This document shows positions 8,660 through 17,602 of a stretch of DNA of 38,638 nt, piece after piece. Both the position numbers and the translations under genes were made by a program. The notes beneath the pieces are model-generated. The model searched no databases, was not told the origin of the DNA, and was given only the letters and a program-made list of their open reading frames with translations. The stretch is from Caldilineaceae bacterium (lineage in GTDB: Bacteria > Chloroflexota > Anaerolineae > Caldilineales > Caldilineaceae): the NCBI GenBank assembly GCA_022827195.1, contig JAJDTL010000001.1, forward strand, positions 1 to 38,638, read 5' to 3'. Numbering within the stretch: position 1 is the first letter of the stretch; the number at the start of each line of letters is the position of its first letter.

Positions 8660-8683
8660 GTCTTGCGAACAGGTTCTCATTCA

Positions 8684-10813
8684 ATGCGTTATCGCTCTCT
8701 TTCAAGACTCTTTTCCGCTATCTCGCTGCCAATCTGCGCCGTTCTGTTCCTCGGCGCGTGCGTGCTGCAACCGATCCGCCCCGACAGCCCTGAGCCCGAA
8801 CCGCCGCGTCCGCCCGCGGCCCACCCGGATGCGTTGGGAGGTGTCGCCGACATCGCATTGCTGAACGGAATGGATGATGCGCTGGCCTGTCTGGCCGGCG
8901 GCCACCCCGTATTTGCCGTGGTGCAGCAGAACGCCAATGTACGCAATCGTCCCCAGCAGGAAGGTTGTCACTTGGGCCGGGTCCGCGCGGGCGTCCTGGT
9001 GCGGGTGGATGCCATCTTCGGTCAGGGCGAGGCGTTTCCATTCGCCGCCCTCAACCGTTCCTCTCCTTGGATTCCAATCTCCACGCCGGGATTTGAAGAG
9101 GACGTTCAACCGATCTTCGAAGAAGATTGCGGAGCCTGTCATAGCAGTACCGTAAAGCAGGGAGAACTGCAGGTCACCGAGTACGATCCCCTGATGAGCG
9201 GCGGACAGAGCGGGTCGGTCGTGACGCCCGGCGACCCGGAGGCGTCCATACTCTGGACGCAGATCCGCTCCAACGCCATGCCGTTGGTGGGTGAGCTTAG
9301 CGACGATGATAAGGCGTTGATTTACAATTGGATCGCGGCTGGCGCGGCCAGACAGGGCGGCGAGCCGGTTCCGGCGTCCTCGATGTGGCTGCGGCTGGAG
9401 GGCGGCGAAATCAACTGGGCGTCGCACAACTGCGCCGAGGACGGCGGGACTGTGCCCTACATCAGCGCGCAACTTACCCTGCCCGCGAGCTGTGCTGCAG
9501 CGCCTGATGCAGGACAGCTTGCCGCCTATCTGCCGGTTGAGCCGACGCCGACGGCGGCGCTTACCCCAGTATCGACACCGACACCTGCTCAGCCGTCGGA
9601 AAATGGAAGCAACGCCGCGGACGGCAATACAGGAGGAACCGAGGAGGTACGTTCGAGCCCCGCTGCAGCCACAGCCGCAGGCAAAGGCATACGTGTCGCT
9701 CCCCTCAACCTGGCCGCGCCTTCCGAGTCCGATCCGTGGCTGGTCCCCCAGGGCGGCTTTTGCGCCGAGCAGTTCCTGGCGCAGGAACTGCAGGGCCACA
9801 GCATCACGGCCCTGACATTTGCCCCTGACGGCAGGCTGTTCATCGCTCTCGACGTTCCGGCCACCGGTGACTTCGATCCGAACACCCAGTTCGATCCCTA
9901 TAGTGCAGTCCGTTCGATCGCCATTTGGCATAGCGTCTCCAAAGACAGCTACTATGAGATCTTGCGCGAATCCAGCCGCGTCACCGGGATGGCATGGCAT
10001 GGGGGTGCGCTCTACCTGAATCGGGCCGGCGAAGTAGGACGCATTGCGGATGGCGGCGGCTATGAGCTCCTGGCTCACGGGTTCGCTGTGGCCGGTCACC
10101 TCTACCACGCCAACAACGGTCTCGTCATCAGCGATGGCTGGGTTTACATCTCCGCCGGCGGTGTGCGGGACGGCTATTCGGACGGCATTATCGTGCCCGC
10201 AGACGGCGAACAGCCGGCGGAGACGCTGGCAACGAATATTGCTGCCGGGGGCAATCAATTCGGGGCGCGCATCATACGCGCCCGGCTGGACCGGCTGCTG
10301 GCCGAACGCACGATCGGCGTTTTCCAGACGGCGGCGCGCGGCGTGCGCAATCCCTACGGCATTACAGCCGACCCGCGCGGGCGCATCTGGTTCACCGACA
10401 ATGGCGCCACCAACGTGCCCGGCGATTACAACGCCGGTGATGAGATCGAGCTGCTCGACCCGGGCACCCTCTCCGCTGGCGCAGTCGCCGGCGACGTCAA
10501 TGCCACTCCCTTCTACGGCTTCCCGATGGTACTGGGCGGTGTCAACAAGGATTGGTGGACCGCCCCGGTGCTGATCCTGCCAAACTCCACCGCGCCAACT
10601 GGCCTTACATGGGCCTACGACACGATCTTTTTCGCCCTTTACGGCCGTAATCCGGGTCTCTACAGATTGGCGAACGCCGGCGGCAGCATCATCGCCGAAC
10701 GTATCATGCATAACTGGCCGGTGCAGGCGGTCGCGACAGCGCCTGACGGAGCAATCTGGATCGGCACCGGCTCAGGCGGGCTCTTCCGGCTGGTCCCCGG
10801 CTGCCCCCGCTGA
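8684..10813 (+). CDS. Lipoprotein with SH3-like segment, c-type haem motif and beta-propeller
   Basis: A predicted exported lipoprotein: a basic n-region, hydrophobic stretch and lipobox LGAC place the acylated Cys at residue 26. An NVRNRP segment (about 85-110) resembles a bacterial SH3-like domain. CGACH (149-153) is a covalent haem-c site, with Met199 in NAMP as a candidate distal ligand, giving a small cytochrome-c module like those in PSCyt-type proteins. A Pro/Thr-rich linker follows, then a region (about 350-709) with GxxWFTDN-like repeats resembling PQQ-dependent sugar dehydrogenase or SMP-30-type propellers. It may be an electron-transferring dehydrogenase outside the membrane, which is inference. 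ATG 8684 is chosen; a TTG at 8663, 16 bases after AGGAGG, is the alternative. Confidence 0.75.
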   Translation: MRYRSLSRLFSAISLPICAVLFLGACVLQPIRPDSPEPEPPRPPAAHPDALGGVADIALLNGMDDALACLAGGHPVFAVVQQNANVRNRPQQEGCHLGRVRAGVLVRVDAIFGQGEAFPFAALNRSSPWIPISTPGFEEDVQPIFEEDCGACHSSTVKQGELQVTEYDPLMSGGQSGSVVTPGDPEASILWTQIRSNAMPLVGELSDDDKALIYNWIAAGAARQGGEPVPASSMWLRLEGGEINWASHNCAEDGGTVPYISAQLTLPASCAAAPDAGQLAAYLPVEPTPTAALTPVSTPTPAQPSENGSNAADGNTGGTEEVRSSPAAATAAGKGIRVAPLNLAAPSESDPWLVPQGGFCAEQFLAQELQGHSITALTFAPDGRLFIALDVPATGDFDPNTQFDPYSAVRSIAIWHSVSKDSYYEILRESSRVTGMAWHGGALYLNRAGEVGRIADGGGYELLAHGFAVAGHLYHANNGLVISDGWVYISAGGVRDGYSDGIIVPADGEQPAETLATNIAAGGNQFGARIIRARLDRLLAERTIGVFQTAARGVRNPYGITADPRGRIWFTDNGATNVPGDYNAGDEIELLDPGTLSAGAVAGDVNATPFYGFPMVLGGVNKDWWTAPVLILPNSTAPTGLTWAYDTIFFALYGRNPGLYRLANAGGSIIAERIMHNWPVQAVATAPDGAIWIGTGSGGLFRLVPGCPR

Positions 10814-10823
10814 GGAGAGCCGT

Positions 10824-12071
10824 TTGCGCTTCCTCTGTGTATCCTCCCAGCTGAATAGCCATCTGGACTGGGGCGGCTATCTCCCGACCGCGTTCGAACT
10901 GATGCGCACGGGCCATGACCTCTTGTGGGCGACCGGCCGTGAGCTGCGCAGTGAACTGGTTGAACGGGGTATTCCCGTCCACGTCCTGCCGGAGACCGGT
11001 TGGCGCTGGCCGCCGCCGCCGCCAATCCGGCAGGGCGCGGCCTCAGAAGAGGACTTTCAACGCCTGCGGATGACCCGCTCACTCGACCAGTGGCTGGACG
11101 TGGCGCGCGTGCGCGCAGCGACGCACGCGCTGGTCGAGGCAGGCAGCCGTTTTCGCCCGCATCTGATCGCCAGCGAGATGTTCACCGCCGCCGCCGCCAT
11201 CGCCGCCGAACTCCTGGACGTACCGTTCGCGGTCGTCGGCTGGCCTGCGGTAGAACCGCAGCCGGGTTCCCCAGGGGGCGCGCCCGCTCCCATCGACGAA
11301 CTGGCCCGCGAACGGGTGACCTCCCTGCTCGACGAGTTCAACGCGAGCGGCGTCAACTGGGCGCCGGAGGGTCCGGTAGCGCTGCGTTCGCCCTCGCTCC
11401 ACCTGACCTTCTGGAGTCCGCGCTGGTACGCCGGGATGCGCCTCCTGCCCCAGACGCGTATGGTCGGCGGGATCGCGGCGGCGCCCCAGCCGCCCGAATC
11501 CGCTTGGCTCGCCCAACTGTCGGCGGACCGTCCGTGGATCTTCATCACGCTCGGCACCGTTTTCACCAAAGACATCAACTTCTTTGTAATCGCAGCCCGT
11601 GCGGTCGTTCAGGCAGGGGGAGTGCCGATTCTGGCGGTCGGAAAGGGCATCGCCGCCGCTGGTCCAGAGGGGGCGTGGACAGCCCGTGAGATGGCCGCCC
11701 TGCGAAGGGAACTTCCGCAGCCTTCAGCCCTGGTGGAGCGGATTCGATTTGAGGAGGTGCTGCCGCAAACCGCGGCCGCGATCCATCATGGCGGCGCCGG
11801 CACGACGCACGCCCTGGTTACGTACGGGATTCCCCAGATCGTTGTGCCGAAAGCTGCGGACCAGGCGCGGCAGGCGGGCGGGGTGATGCGCAGCGGTGTC
11901 GGCTATCATATCCCGGCCGGGCAGTTGACGGTCCCGCTGCTGGCGGAAGCGCTGCAAAAGATTCTGCCGCACGATAGCCCTGCCCGCCGCAATGCCGCCG
12001 ACCTGCGGGAGGAGTTCGCCTCGCTGGGAGGCGTGCCCAGGGCCGCGCAGTATATGGTTGCTGCCGCGTAG
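10824..12071 (+). CDS. GT-B glycosyltransferase, GT1/UGT (YjiC/MGT) type
   Basis: The 415-residue protein matches macrolide/flavonoid-type UDP-glycosyltransferases, which transfer sugar from a nucleotide donor to a small or lipid acceptor. The N-terminal half has the acceptor-domain pattern (LPTAFELMRTGHDLLWATG). The C-terminal donor domain has WIFITLGT (238-245) and the signature HHGGAGTTHALVTYGIPQIVVP (321-342), ending with a Asp-Gln pair at 346-347 that contacts the sugar in this family. It starts at TTG with GAGGAG seven bases ahead, only 10 bases after the lipoprotein stop, so the two are probably cotranscribed. Donor and acceptor cannot be told from sequence. No signal peptide or membrane segment is seen. 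Confidence 0.85.
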   Translation: MRFLCVSSQLNSHLDWGGYLPTAFELMRTGHDLLWATGRELRSELVERGIPVHVLPETGWRWPPPPPIRQGAASEEDFQRLRMTRSLDQWLDVARVRAATHALVEAGSRFRPHLIASEMFTAAAAIAAELLDVPFAVVGWPAVEPQPGSPGGAPAPIDELARERVTSLLDEFNASGVNWAPEGPVALRSPSLHLTFWSPRWYAGMRLLPQTRMVGGIAAAPQPPESAWLAQLSADRPWIFITLGTVFTKDINFFVIAARAVVQAGGVPILAVGKGIAAAGPEGAWTAREMAALRRELPQPSALVERIRFEEVLPQTAAAIHHGGAGTTHALVTYGIPQIVVPKAADQARQAGGVMRSGVGYHIPAGQLTVPLLAEALQKILPHDSPARRNAADLREEFASLGGVPRAAQYMVAAA

Positions 12072-12092
12072 CTGGCCGGTACCCGAGCGATT

Positions 12093-14804
12093 TCATTGAT
12101 AGAAGACCTCGCTTACGCCGTTCCTCTTTTCCACCCGGATCAGCGTCTCCGTGGCCTGCTCGAACGAATCGTCGTGGCTGATTATGAAGAGCTGCTGGAA
12201 GCCAGGCACGCCCACGATCTGGCGGGCCAGCGCGCCGCGGCGGGCGTCGTCAAGATTGGTGGTCGGCTCGTCGAAGAAGGCGACGGCGATATCACTCATC
12301 TCCTGCAGCAGGGCCAGGCGAACCGCCAGCGCGGCGCCCATCTGCTCGCCGCCGGACAGCTGCGAAAATGTCCGCTCGCGGCCCTCCACCTCCAGTACGA
12401 TCTCGTAGTCCTCCTGCCAGCGGAGTGTGCGCGTGTAATCCTCCATGATCTGGCCGAACAACTGGTTGGCCGCGTGGCTGATCTGCTGGACAAGCGCCTT
12501 GGTCACATACGGGCCGGCCTCCCGCAGGACGGAGCGCAGAAAGCCCAAGAGCTCCTCCTGTTGCGTCAGCCGGTCGTGTCCGGAGCGGGCGACAACAAGC
12601 CGCTTCTGCCGGGCCTGTAGCTGGGCGAGCTCCTCCTTCGCCCGGCGCAGATCTGCGCGCCAATGGCCCAATTCCGTCTCCAGGCGTACCATGCGGCTGC
12701 GGGTGTCGTCCACCAGCGCCACAATCTCCCGGAAACGCTTCTCGTCAAACTCGTCCCTGCAGTCTGCCAGTTGGGCCAGTACGCTCTCGTAGCTCTCGCG
12801 GGCGGCTTGCAACATCCTTTCGGCCTCGGCGACCTCATGCCTTCGCTGAGGGAGAGCCTCGGCCGAGGCCTGATGGCGGCGGTAGAGATCGTCGGCTGCC
12901 TGATGCTGCTCCAGCTGGGAGCTGATACGGGCTGCCTCGGCGTCCGCATTTGCAAAGGGCGCCATCCGCTCGTCGAGCTCCGAGAGATTGCGCCGTTGCT
13001 GCTCGGCCAGAGCCTGTTGCCTTCGGAGGGCCTGTTCGACCTCGTCGCGTTCGCGTGCCTTCTGGTTCGCCACATCGCGCCGCCGTCGTGGGTTCCCCAG
13101 CGCGTCCAGCTCCTGCTGCAGGCGCTCCACGCGCTGCGGCGCATCCTCAAGGGTTTCGGCCGCGTCGCGGTCTTCGGCCAGCCGGGCACGTCGCGCGACC
13201 AGTTCCTCTTCGGCCGTTTCGACCGCGTTTTGGCGCGGGAGCTGGCGCAGGGTCCGTTCATTCCGGGTGAGGTTCGAGCGGGCCTCCTCCCGTTTCACTT
13301 CAAGCTGTCGGATATTCTGCTCGACGGCCTGGGCATCCCCATTCAATTTGCTCCAACGTCTGCGAAGTTTTGCGAGGAGTTGTTGCCGATGCTCTGCAGA
13401 CAGGGGCTGCTCGCAGATCGGGCAGATCGAGGATGTTCTCGATGCCGTTAGCCGCTGACCTTGCTCCTGGATTGTCTCCTTTTGCGCGAGCAGTCGGGCT
13501 GCCCTGGCCTGCGCCGCAGAAATCTCATTTTGGAAGGATTCCACGTGCGCCTGCAATGGATTGAGCGAGGACTCGATCTTTTTCGCCTGTTCTGCCTCCG
13601 TGCGCAGACGATCCAGGCGTTCCTTGGCCGCATCCGCGACGGCCTGATCCTTTCGTAGGCGGGCACCGGCATCGCGCAGCCGGTCCGCCTGGCGCTGGGC
13701 AACGCGCAGGTCAGACTCCAGCTTTTCCTGTCTGTTCGCCGCTTCCGCCAGCGCCGCGGCTGTTCTCTCCGCTTCTAAAATGTCAGCGAGGGCGCGCCTG
13801 TGGGCATCGGTCTGCGCCTCGGCCTGGGTCAGGCGCGTCTGGACGACGTTACGCTCATCCTGCAACCTTCGCCGTTGGATGCTCCTCTCGTTCACAGCGC
13901 TTTGTTCCCGCTGCGCGGCGCGGTAGGCGTCATGGTCAGCCCGGTTGGCCTCTGTGACCGCCACGGCTCTTTCGCTCTCCGACAGCCGTCGCCCGACCGA
14001 GTCCAATATCCGTTCCTGTTCGGTGACATCCTTCTGTTGCATCTGCGTCATACGTTGCAGTTCTTGCAGCCGCTTCTGTTTCGCCTCCATCGCCCGCCGG
14101 TCCGATTCAGCGGCGGCCAGCTCCGTCTGGACGGCGCGCAGGTTGGTTTCTGCGCTGCTGATTCGGGTGATAAACCCTCTGACACCGGTCCGCGCAGCCG
14201 GCAGTCGTTTCAGTTCACCTTCCAGTCTGCCGATTTCGAACGCCTGGTCGCTCATGCGCTCTTTGAGCAGGTTGAGCGGGTCGCGCAGCTGCTCGTACGC
14301 CCGGCGGTATTCAGCGACCTTGAGAAGAGGATCGAAAACTCCTTTGCGGATAGCGGGCGTCGTCAGAAATGAAGCGGTGAAGCTGCCCTGGGGCACGCCT
14401 ACCGCGTTCCTGAACAGGTCTGCCGGATCGGTTTCCGGATCGATGCCGAGATGCTGGCGCAAAAACTGGATGACGTCGGCTTTGCCCTCGCAGATTTTCA
14501 AGGAGAGCTGCGGGTCGAGGACTCTGTAGAGGTCGTTATTGCCCCAACGCCGTTTCACCTGATAGGTACGCTCGTCGTGGTCGCTTAGAAACGCGACGGT
14601 TACGCTCGCCGATCGCTGACCTTCTCGCACGAAACCGGACAACTTGCCGGGGCGGTGATCGAATAGCACAAAGCCGATCGCTTCGAGAATCGTCGTCTTG
14701 CCCGCTCCGTTTCTACCAACGATTGCATTCGTGCCGGGGTTGAATTTGACTGTTTCCTGCGCGTAACTCTTGACGTTTTCCAACGTCAGAGAGTGGATCA
14801 GCAT
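12093..14804 (-). CDS. sbcC: SbcC/Rad50-type DNA repair ATPase
   Basis: SbcC is the ATPase partner of the SbcD nuclease and processes DNA hairpins and blocked double-strand ends. The 903-residue protein has Walker A GRNGAGKTT (30-38), long coiled-coil arms (about 180-440 and 490-760), and a zinc hook CPIC with Cys461 and Cys464 between them. The C-terminal ABC signature LSGGEQ is at 816-821, Walker B FFDEPT ends with Asp845-Glu846, and the H-loop is SHD at 876-878. It is shorter than E. coli SbcC but in the Rad50-like range. The ATG overlaps the sbcD stop by seven bases (ATGCTGA), so translation is coupled. It converges on the glycosyltransferase gene with a 21-base gap and no visible terminator. 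Confidence 0.93.
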   Translation of the reverse strand: MLIHSLTLENVKSYAQETVKFNPGTNAIVGRNGAGKTTILEAIGFVLFDHRPGKLSGFVREGQRSASVTVAFLSDHDERTYQVKRRWGNNDLYRVLDPQLSLKICEGKADVIQFLRQHLGIDPETDPADLFRNAVGVPQGSFTASFLTTPAIRKGVFDPLLKVAEYRRAYEQLRDPLNLLKERMSDQAFEIGRLEGELKRLPAARTGVRGFITRISSAETNLRAVQTELAAAESDRRAMEAKQKRLQELQRMTQMQQKDVTEQERILDSVGRRLSESERAVAVTEANRADHDAYRAAQREQSAVNERSIQRRRLQDERNVVQTRLTQAEAQTDAHRRALADILEAERTAAALAEAANRQEKLESDLRVAQRQADRLRDAGARLRKDQAVADAAKERLDRLRTEAEQAKKIESSLNPLQAHVESFQNEISAAQARAARLLAQKETIQEQGQRLTASRTSSICPICEQPLSAEHRQQLLAKLRRRWSKLNGDAQAVEQNIRQLEVKREEARSNLTRNERTLRQLPRQNAVETAEEELVARRARLAEDRDAAETLEDAPQRVERLQQELDALGNPRRRRDVANQKARERDEVEQALRRQQALAEQQRRNLSELDERMAPFANADAEAARISSQLEQHQAADDLYRRHQASAEALPQRRHEVAEAERMLQAARESYESVLAQLADCRDEFDEKRFREIVALVDDTRSRMVRLETELGHWRADLRRAKEELAQLQARQKRLVVARSGHDRLTQQEELLGFLRSVLREAGPYVTKALVQQISHAANQLFGQIMEDYTRTLRWQEDYEIVLEVEGRERTFSQLSGGEQMGAALAVRLALLQEMSDIAVAFFDEPTTNLDDARRGALARQIVGVPGFQQLFIISHDDSFEQATETLIRVEKRNGVSEVFYQ

Positions 14805-16093
14805 TGCAGATCATCTCCCTGCGAAACGTCTGTCCTGCCCTTTCTTATCCGCTCCTCGCCTTGCGCAAACTCGTCCAGGACTGCTTCGGCCGATGCGCCG
14901 CTGACGGCCAGCTCTTTGATCGCAAGTGCCAACTCGGTCCACTCCGCGCCGCGGGCGCGGAACCGGCTGTCGCGCTTGAGAAGACCGGCGATGATCTGCC
15001 GCTCCAGCGCGGGGCGGCTGAGTTGCTGTCCCTCACCCACGGCGAATTCCGCCGCGCGGGTGTCGTTGCACACAAAGCAGATCAGCGGCCGGTAGACCTC
15101 CTCGACCATCTGCTTGAGCGGTTCCAGCGGGAGCGCGCTGCGGTCGAAAGGCAGCACGCCTGTAAGCCGCAGTTCGACGACCGGCGCATTTCCTTTGAAC
15201 TGATGGCGCCGGCGCTCGACATGCCGTCGGCAATGATCGACCAGTTCGACCGGCGTATCGCAACCGTCGACCTTGAAGAGGAGGCGTTCAAACGGGCGCC
15301 GGGCATTGGCGTGCAGGGCCGCACGATGTTTTGGCTTCGTCTCCGTATCCACCTCCACAAGATAGGATCCCCGGTCCGTCCAGGCTGCCTCGGTCATGGA
15401 GTTGGTCTCCGTGCTGCCGGGATTGTAGATCCAGTTGTCGAACTCGTATGGGTTGTGAAAGTGACCCAGGGCCAGATAGTCCACGTGCGGCCGCAGTGGC
15501 GTCAATTCGCGCAGGCTGAGGCCGCCGCCTCTGCCAGCGGCAACACCCTCGACCCCGGTGTGCGCCATCAAGATGGTGTATTCGACCCCCCGTCTGTCGC
15601 TGGCCGCCAGCGCGCCGGCCACGCTGCGCACGACATGAGCCGTGGCGCTGCCGCAATAGCGCATGCCGTAGACGCGCAGGCCCGGCAACGGCTCTACATA
15701 GGCGCCGCGGCGTTGCGCGTAGTGCGAAAGCGTAACCCGCTCGCCTTCAATCTTCGGGTTGAGGAGCGTCAGCAGCTCCCTTTCGGCCAGAAACTCCATC
15801 CAGCCCATACGATCGCGGTAGTAGGCCAGTTCATGGTTGCCCTCCACCGCCAGGCAGGGGATACCGGCTACACGCAGGCGTTCAAGTCCGGTAATGGCAT
15901 GGACGAGCGTGCGAGGATCGATGGCCCGTTTCTCAAAGAGATCGCCGGCCAGCAGAACGAAGTCGACTTTCTGTTTGATGGCCCTGTCTACGATGTCGAA
16001 ATAGGCGCGGGCGAAGTCGTTCTGCCGGTCCCGGCTGTTGTACTGGCGATAGCCGAGGTGACAGTCGGCCATGTGGAGGAAGGTGGCGCGCAT
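14798..16093 (-). CDS. sbcD: SbcD/Mre11-type exonuclease
   Basis: This is the nuclease subunit of the SbcCD complex, a manganese-dependent phosphoesterase. The calcineurin-like metal motifs are all visible from the chosen ATG at 16093: MADCHLG (8-14, Asp10 and His12), GDLF (50-53), GNHE (85-88), MAHTGVEG and LALGHFHNP. The 431-residue length fits Mre11/SbcD. The open frame continues 57 codons upstream to 16264, but those residues are Ser/Arg-rich, unlike the family, and would overlap the neighbouring yvlD-like gene, so I reject that start. It is the first gene of an sbcD-sbcC pair. Confidence 0.93.
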   Translation of the reverse strand: MRATFLHMADCHLGYRQYNSRDRQNDFARAYFDIVDRAIKQKVDFVLLAGDLFEKRAIDPRTLVHAITGLERLRVAGIPCLAVEGNHELAYYRDRMGWMEFLAERELLTLLNPKIEGERVTLSHYAQRRGAYVEPLPGLRVYGMRYCGSATAHVVRSVAGALAASDRRGVEYTILMAHTGVEGVAAGRGGGLSLRELTPLRPHVDYLALGHFHNPYEFDNWIYNPGSTETNSMTEAAWTDRGSYLVEVDTETKPKHRAALHANARRPFERLLFKVDGCDTPVELVDHCRRHVERRRHQFKGNAPVVELRLTGVLPFDRSALPLEPLKQMVEEVYRPLICFVCNDTRAAEFAVGEGQQLSRPALERQIIAGLLKRDSRFRARGAEWTELALAIKELAVSGASAEAVLDEFAQGEERIRKGRTDVSQGDDLQC

Positions 16094-16172
16094 GGTATTC
16101 CCGGGCAAGATCTTTGACTGTATTGAGGTGACGGGCGACTGTTCACCGCGCGGCGGGCGCCGTCGAGCGGCG

Positions 16173-16556
16173 TCAATCTTTCTTGTCGCGCTCGGAAGAG
16201 ATGAACAGGCTGAGGAAAAAGCTGACGATGCTGATGACGATGGCGCCCCAGAAGGCGGCCCCAAAGCCCTCTACCCGGAAGCCGACGTTGAAAAGCCCGG
16301 CCAGCCAGCCGGTCAGGAGCAGCATCAGCGCATTGACGACAAGGGTGAACAGGCCGAGCGTGATCACGTAGACCGGGCAGGTCGCAGCTTTGACAAACGG
16401 CTTGATGACCGCATTGACAACGCCGAAGATCAGGGCAACCGCCAGCAGGCTGACGATATCCACCCGGCCGTCCCCGGCGAAATCAATGCCGTCGACCAGG
16501 GTTGCCGCCGCGTAAAGAGCGATGGCGTTGCCGATGATCCGCAGAAGAAGCGTCAT
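16173..16556 (-). CDS. Small YvlD-type (phage-holin-family) membrane protein
   Basis: The 127-residue protein has four hydrophobic segments (about 4-20, 33-52, 60-84 and 98-118), with short charged turns and a charged C-terminus (SSERDKKD). The pattern GIDFAG...LLAVALIFGVVNAVIKPFVK...ITLGLFTLVVNALMLLLTGWL matches the PF04020 (YvlD, 'phage holin family') group. Its function is unknown, and the holin name does not imply phage origin. It starts six bases after the GNAT gene's stop, so the two form an operon. No phage genes are nearby. Confidence 0.85.
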   Translation of the reverse strand: MTLLLRIIGNAIALYAAATLVDGIDFAGDGRVDIVSLLAVALIFGVVNAVIKPFVKAATCPVYVITLGLFTLVVNALMLLLTGWLAGLFNVGFRVEGFGAAFWGAIVISIVSFFLSLFISSERDKKD

Positions 16557-16562
16557 CGCAGT

Positions 16563-17573
16563 TTACACGCGACGGCGCATCGTGTAGAGGGTGCTGCGTA
16601 CGGAGAAGCCGTGGTCCAGCAGTGTCCGCGCCGCGATTTCGTCCTCAGTGCTGACGGACGCCCGCAGCGGCCAGCGCGGCGCCTCCTGCAGCAGCGCCAG
16701 TGCGCTCAGGACCAGTGGCCGGGCATACCGTTCCTGGGCTTCGCGCCGCAGCCAGAGCCGGATATGGTGCTCGCCCCGCCAGCAGCGTGCAACGACCTGG
16801 ATCGCGCCTTCAAAACGGCTGCCGTATTCGCGGATCGCATAGCGATGGACGCGCTGGCGGCCGGCCAGCCTGCTGCACAGCTCACCGATGCGCTTTTCCA
16901 GCGGGAGTTGAAAGTCGTCGCGGCGTGCGGCCCGCCACCATTGGGTCTCCGCGCTCGGCCGGCTGGCGGCCAGCTCATAGAGCAGATTGCCTTCGGATGC
17001 TGAAAACGGCTGCAGATTGGTCAACGTTGGCTGTGTGACCGGCCTGGGCACGCCCGGCGCGTACAGTTCGGAGGCGCCTCCCATATTCTCGAAACGCATC
17101 CGGTCATAGAGACCGCGGGCGATCTCGTTTTCCCCGCGTACCTGCAGCACTGCCCACGAGCCGCCCATATCGCGGATGTACTCCAGTGCATGCTCCATCA
17201 GCGCGCGGCTGATCCCGCGCCCGCGCCAAGCCGGTGAGACGGCTACATTCGCGATCTGCCAGCGTCCGCTGCCGCCCGACGCGCGCTGCACCGTCACATT
17301 GCCCACCACCCGGTTGTTCTCGACCCAGACAAATCCGTTGAAGACATTCCGGTACTCCCCGGTGCTGCGAGCAAGAATGCCCACCAGGCCGCTCATGTAG
17401 CCGAGCATCCGCAGCTCACGCAGCGCGGCCTCGCCCTGTTCGTCCAATTCGTCGGAGAAGGCGTCGGCTATCAGTCTGGAAACAGTGCGCAGATCGCGCC
17501 CGATATCAAACGGTCGGATGCCGCGCCGGGAACCGGTCAGGCGCCCGGTGGCGGAACGAATCAGGGCAACCAT
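16563..17573 (-). CDS. GNAT-family N-acetyltransferase, probably two-domain
   Basis: The 336-residue protein has a clear N-terminal GNAT domain (about 20-170), with NVAVSPAWRGRGISRALMEHAL (109-130) carrying the acetyl-CoA-binding RGRG motif and a following YDRMRFENMGG. The C-terminal half (about 200-336) has weaker similarity in pattern (APRWPLRASVSTEDEIAARTLLDHGFSVRSTLYTMRRRV), consistent with a second, degenerate GNAT domain. The substrate cannot be told. The gene lies 29 bases after grpE and six before the yvlD-like gene, so it may be read from the hrcA promoter. No Shine-Dalgarno is obvious before the ATG. Confidence 0.8.
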   Translation of the reverse strand: MVALIRSATGRLTGSRRGIRPFDIGRDLRTVSRLIADAFSDELDEQGEAALRELRMLGYMSGLVGILARSTGEYRNVFNGFVWVENNRVVGNVTVQRASGGSGRWQIANVAVSPAWRGRGISRALMEHALEYIRDMGGSWAVLQVRGENEIARGLYDRMRFENMGGASELYAPGVPRPVTQPTLTNLQPFSASEGNLLYELAASRPSAETQWWRAARRDDFQLPLEKRIGELCSRLAGRQRVHRYAIREYGSRFEGAIQVVARCWRGEHHIRLWLRREAQERYARPLVLSALALLQEAPRWPLRASVSTEDEIAARTLLDHGFSVRSTLYTMRRRV

Positions 17574-17602
17574 TTAGCAAAGTTCGTAGCGTGTCCGGCA
17601 AT

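Noticed and set aside
14804..16117. 437-residue plus-strand ORF opposite sbcD
   Set aside because: Antisense shadow of a gene with complete Mre11-type motifs.
14804..16264. Longer start of SbcD giving 57 extra residues
   Set aside because: The extra residues are Ser/Arg-rich, unlike the family, and overlap the yvlD-like gene. ATG 16093 begins right at the conserved MADCH motif region.
16173..16556. YvlD-like 'phage holin family' protein as a sign of a prophage
   Set aside because: The family name is historical. There are no lysis, capsid, tail or integrase genes nearby.
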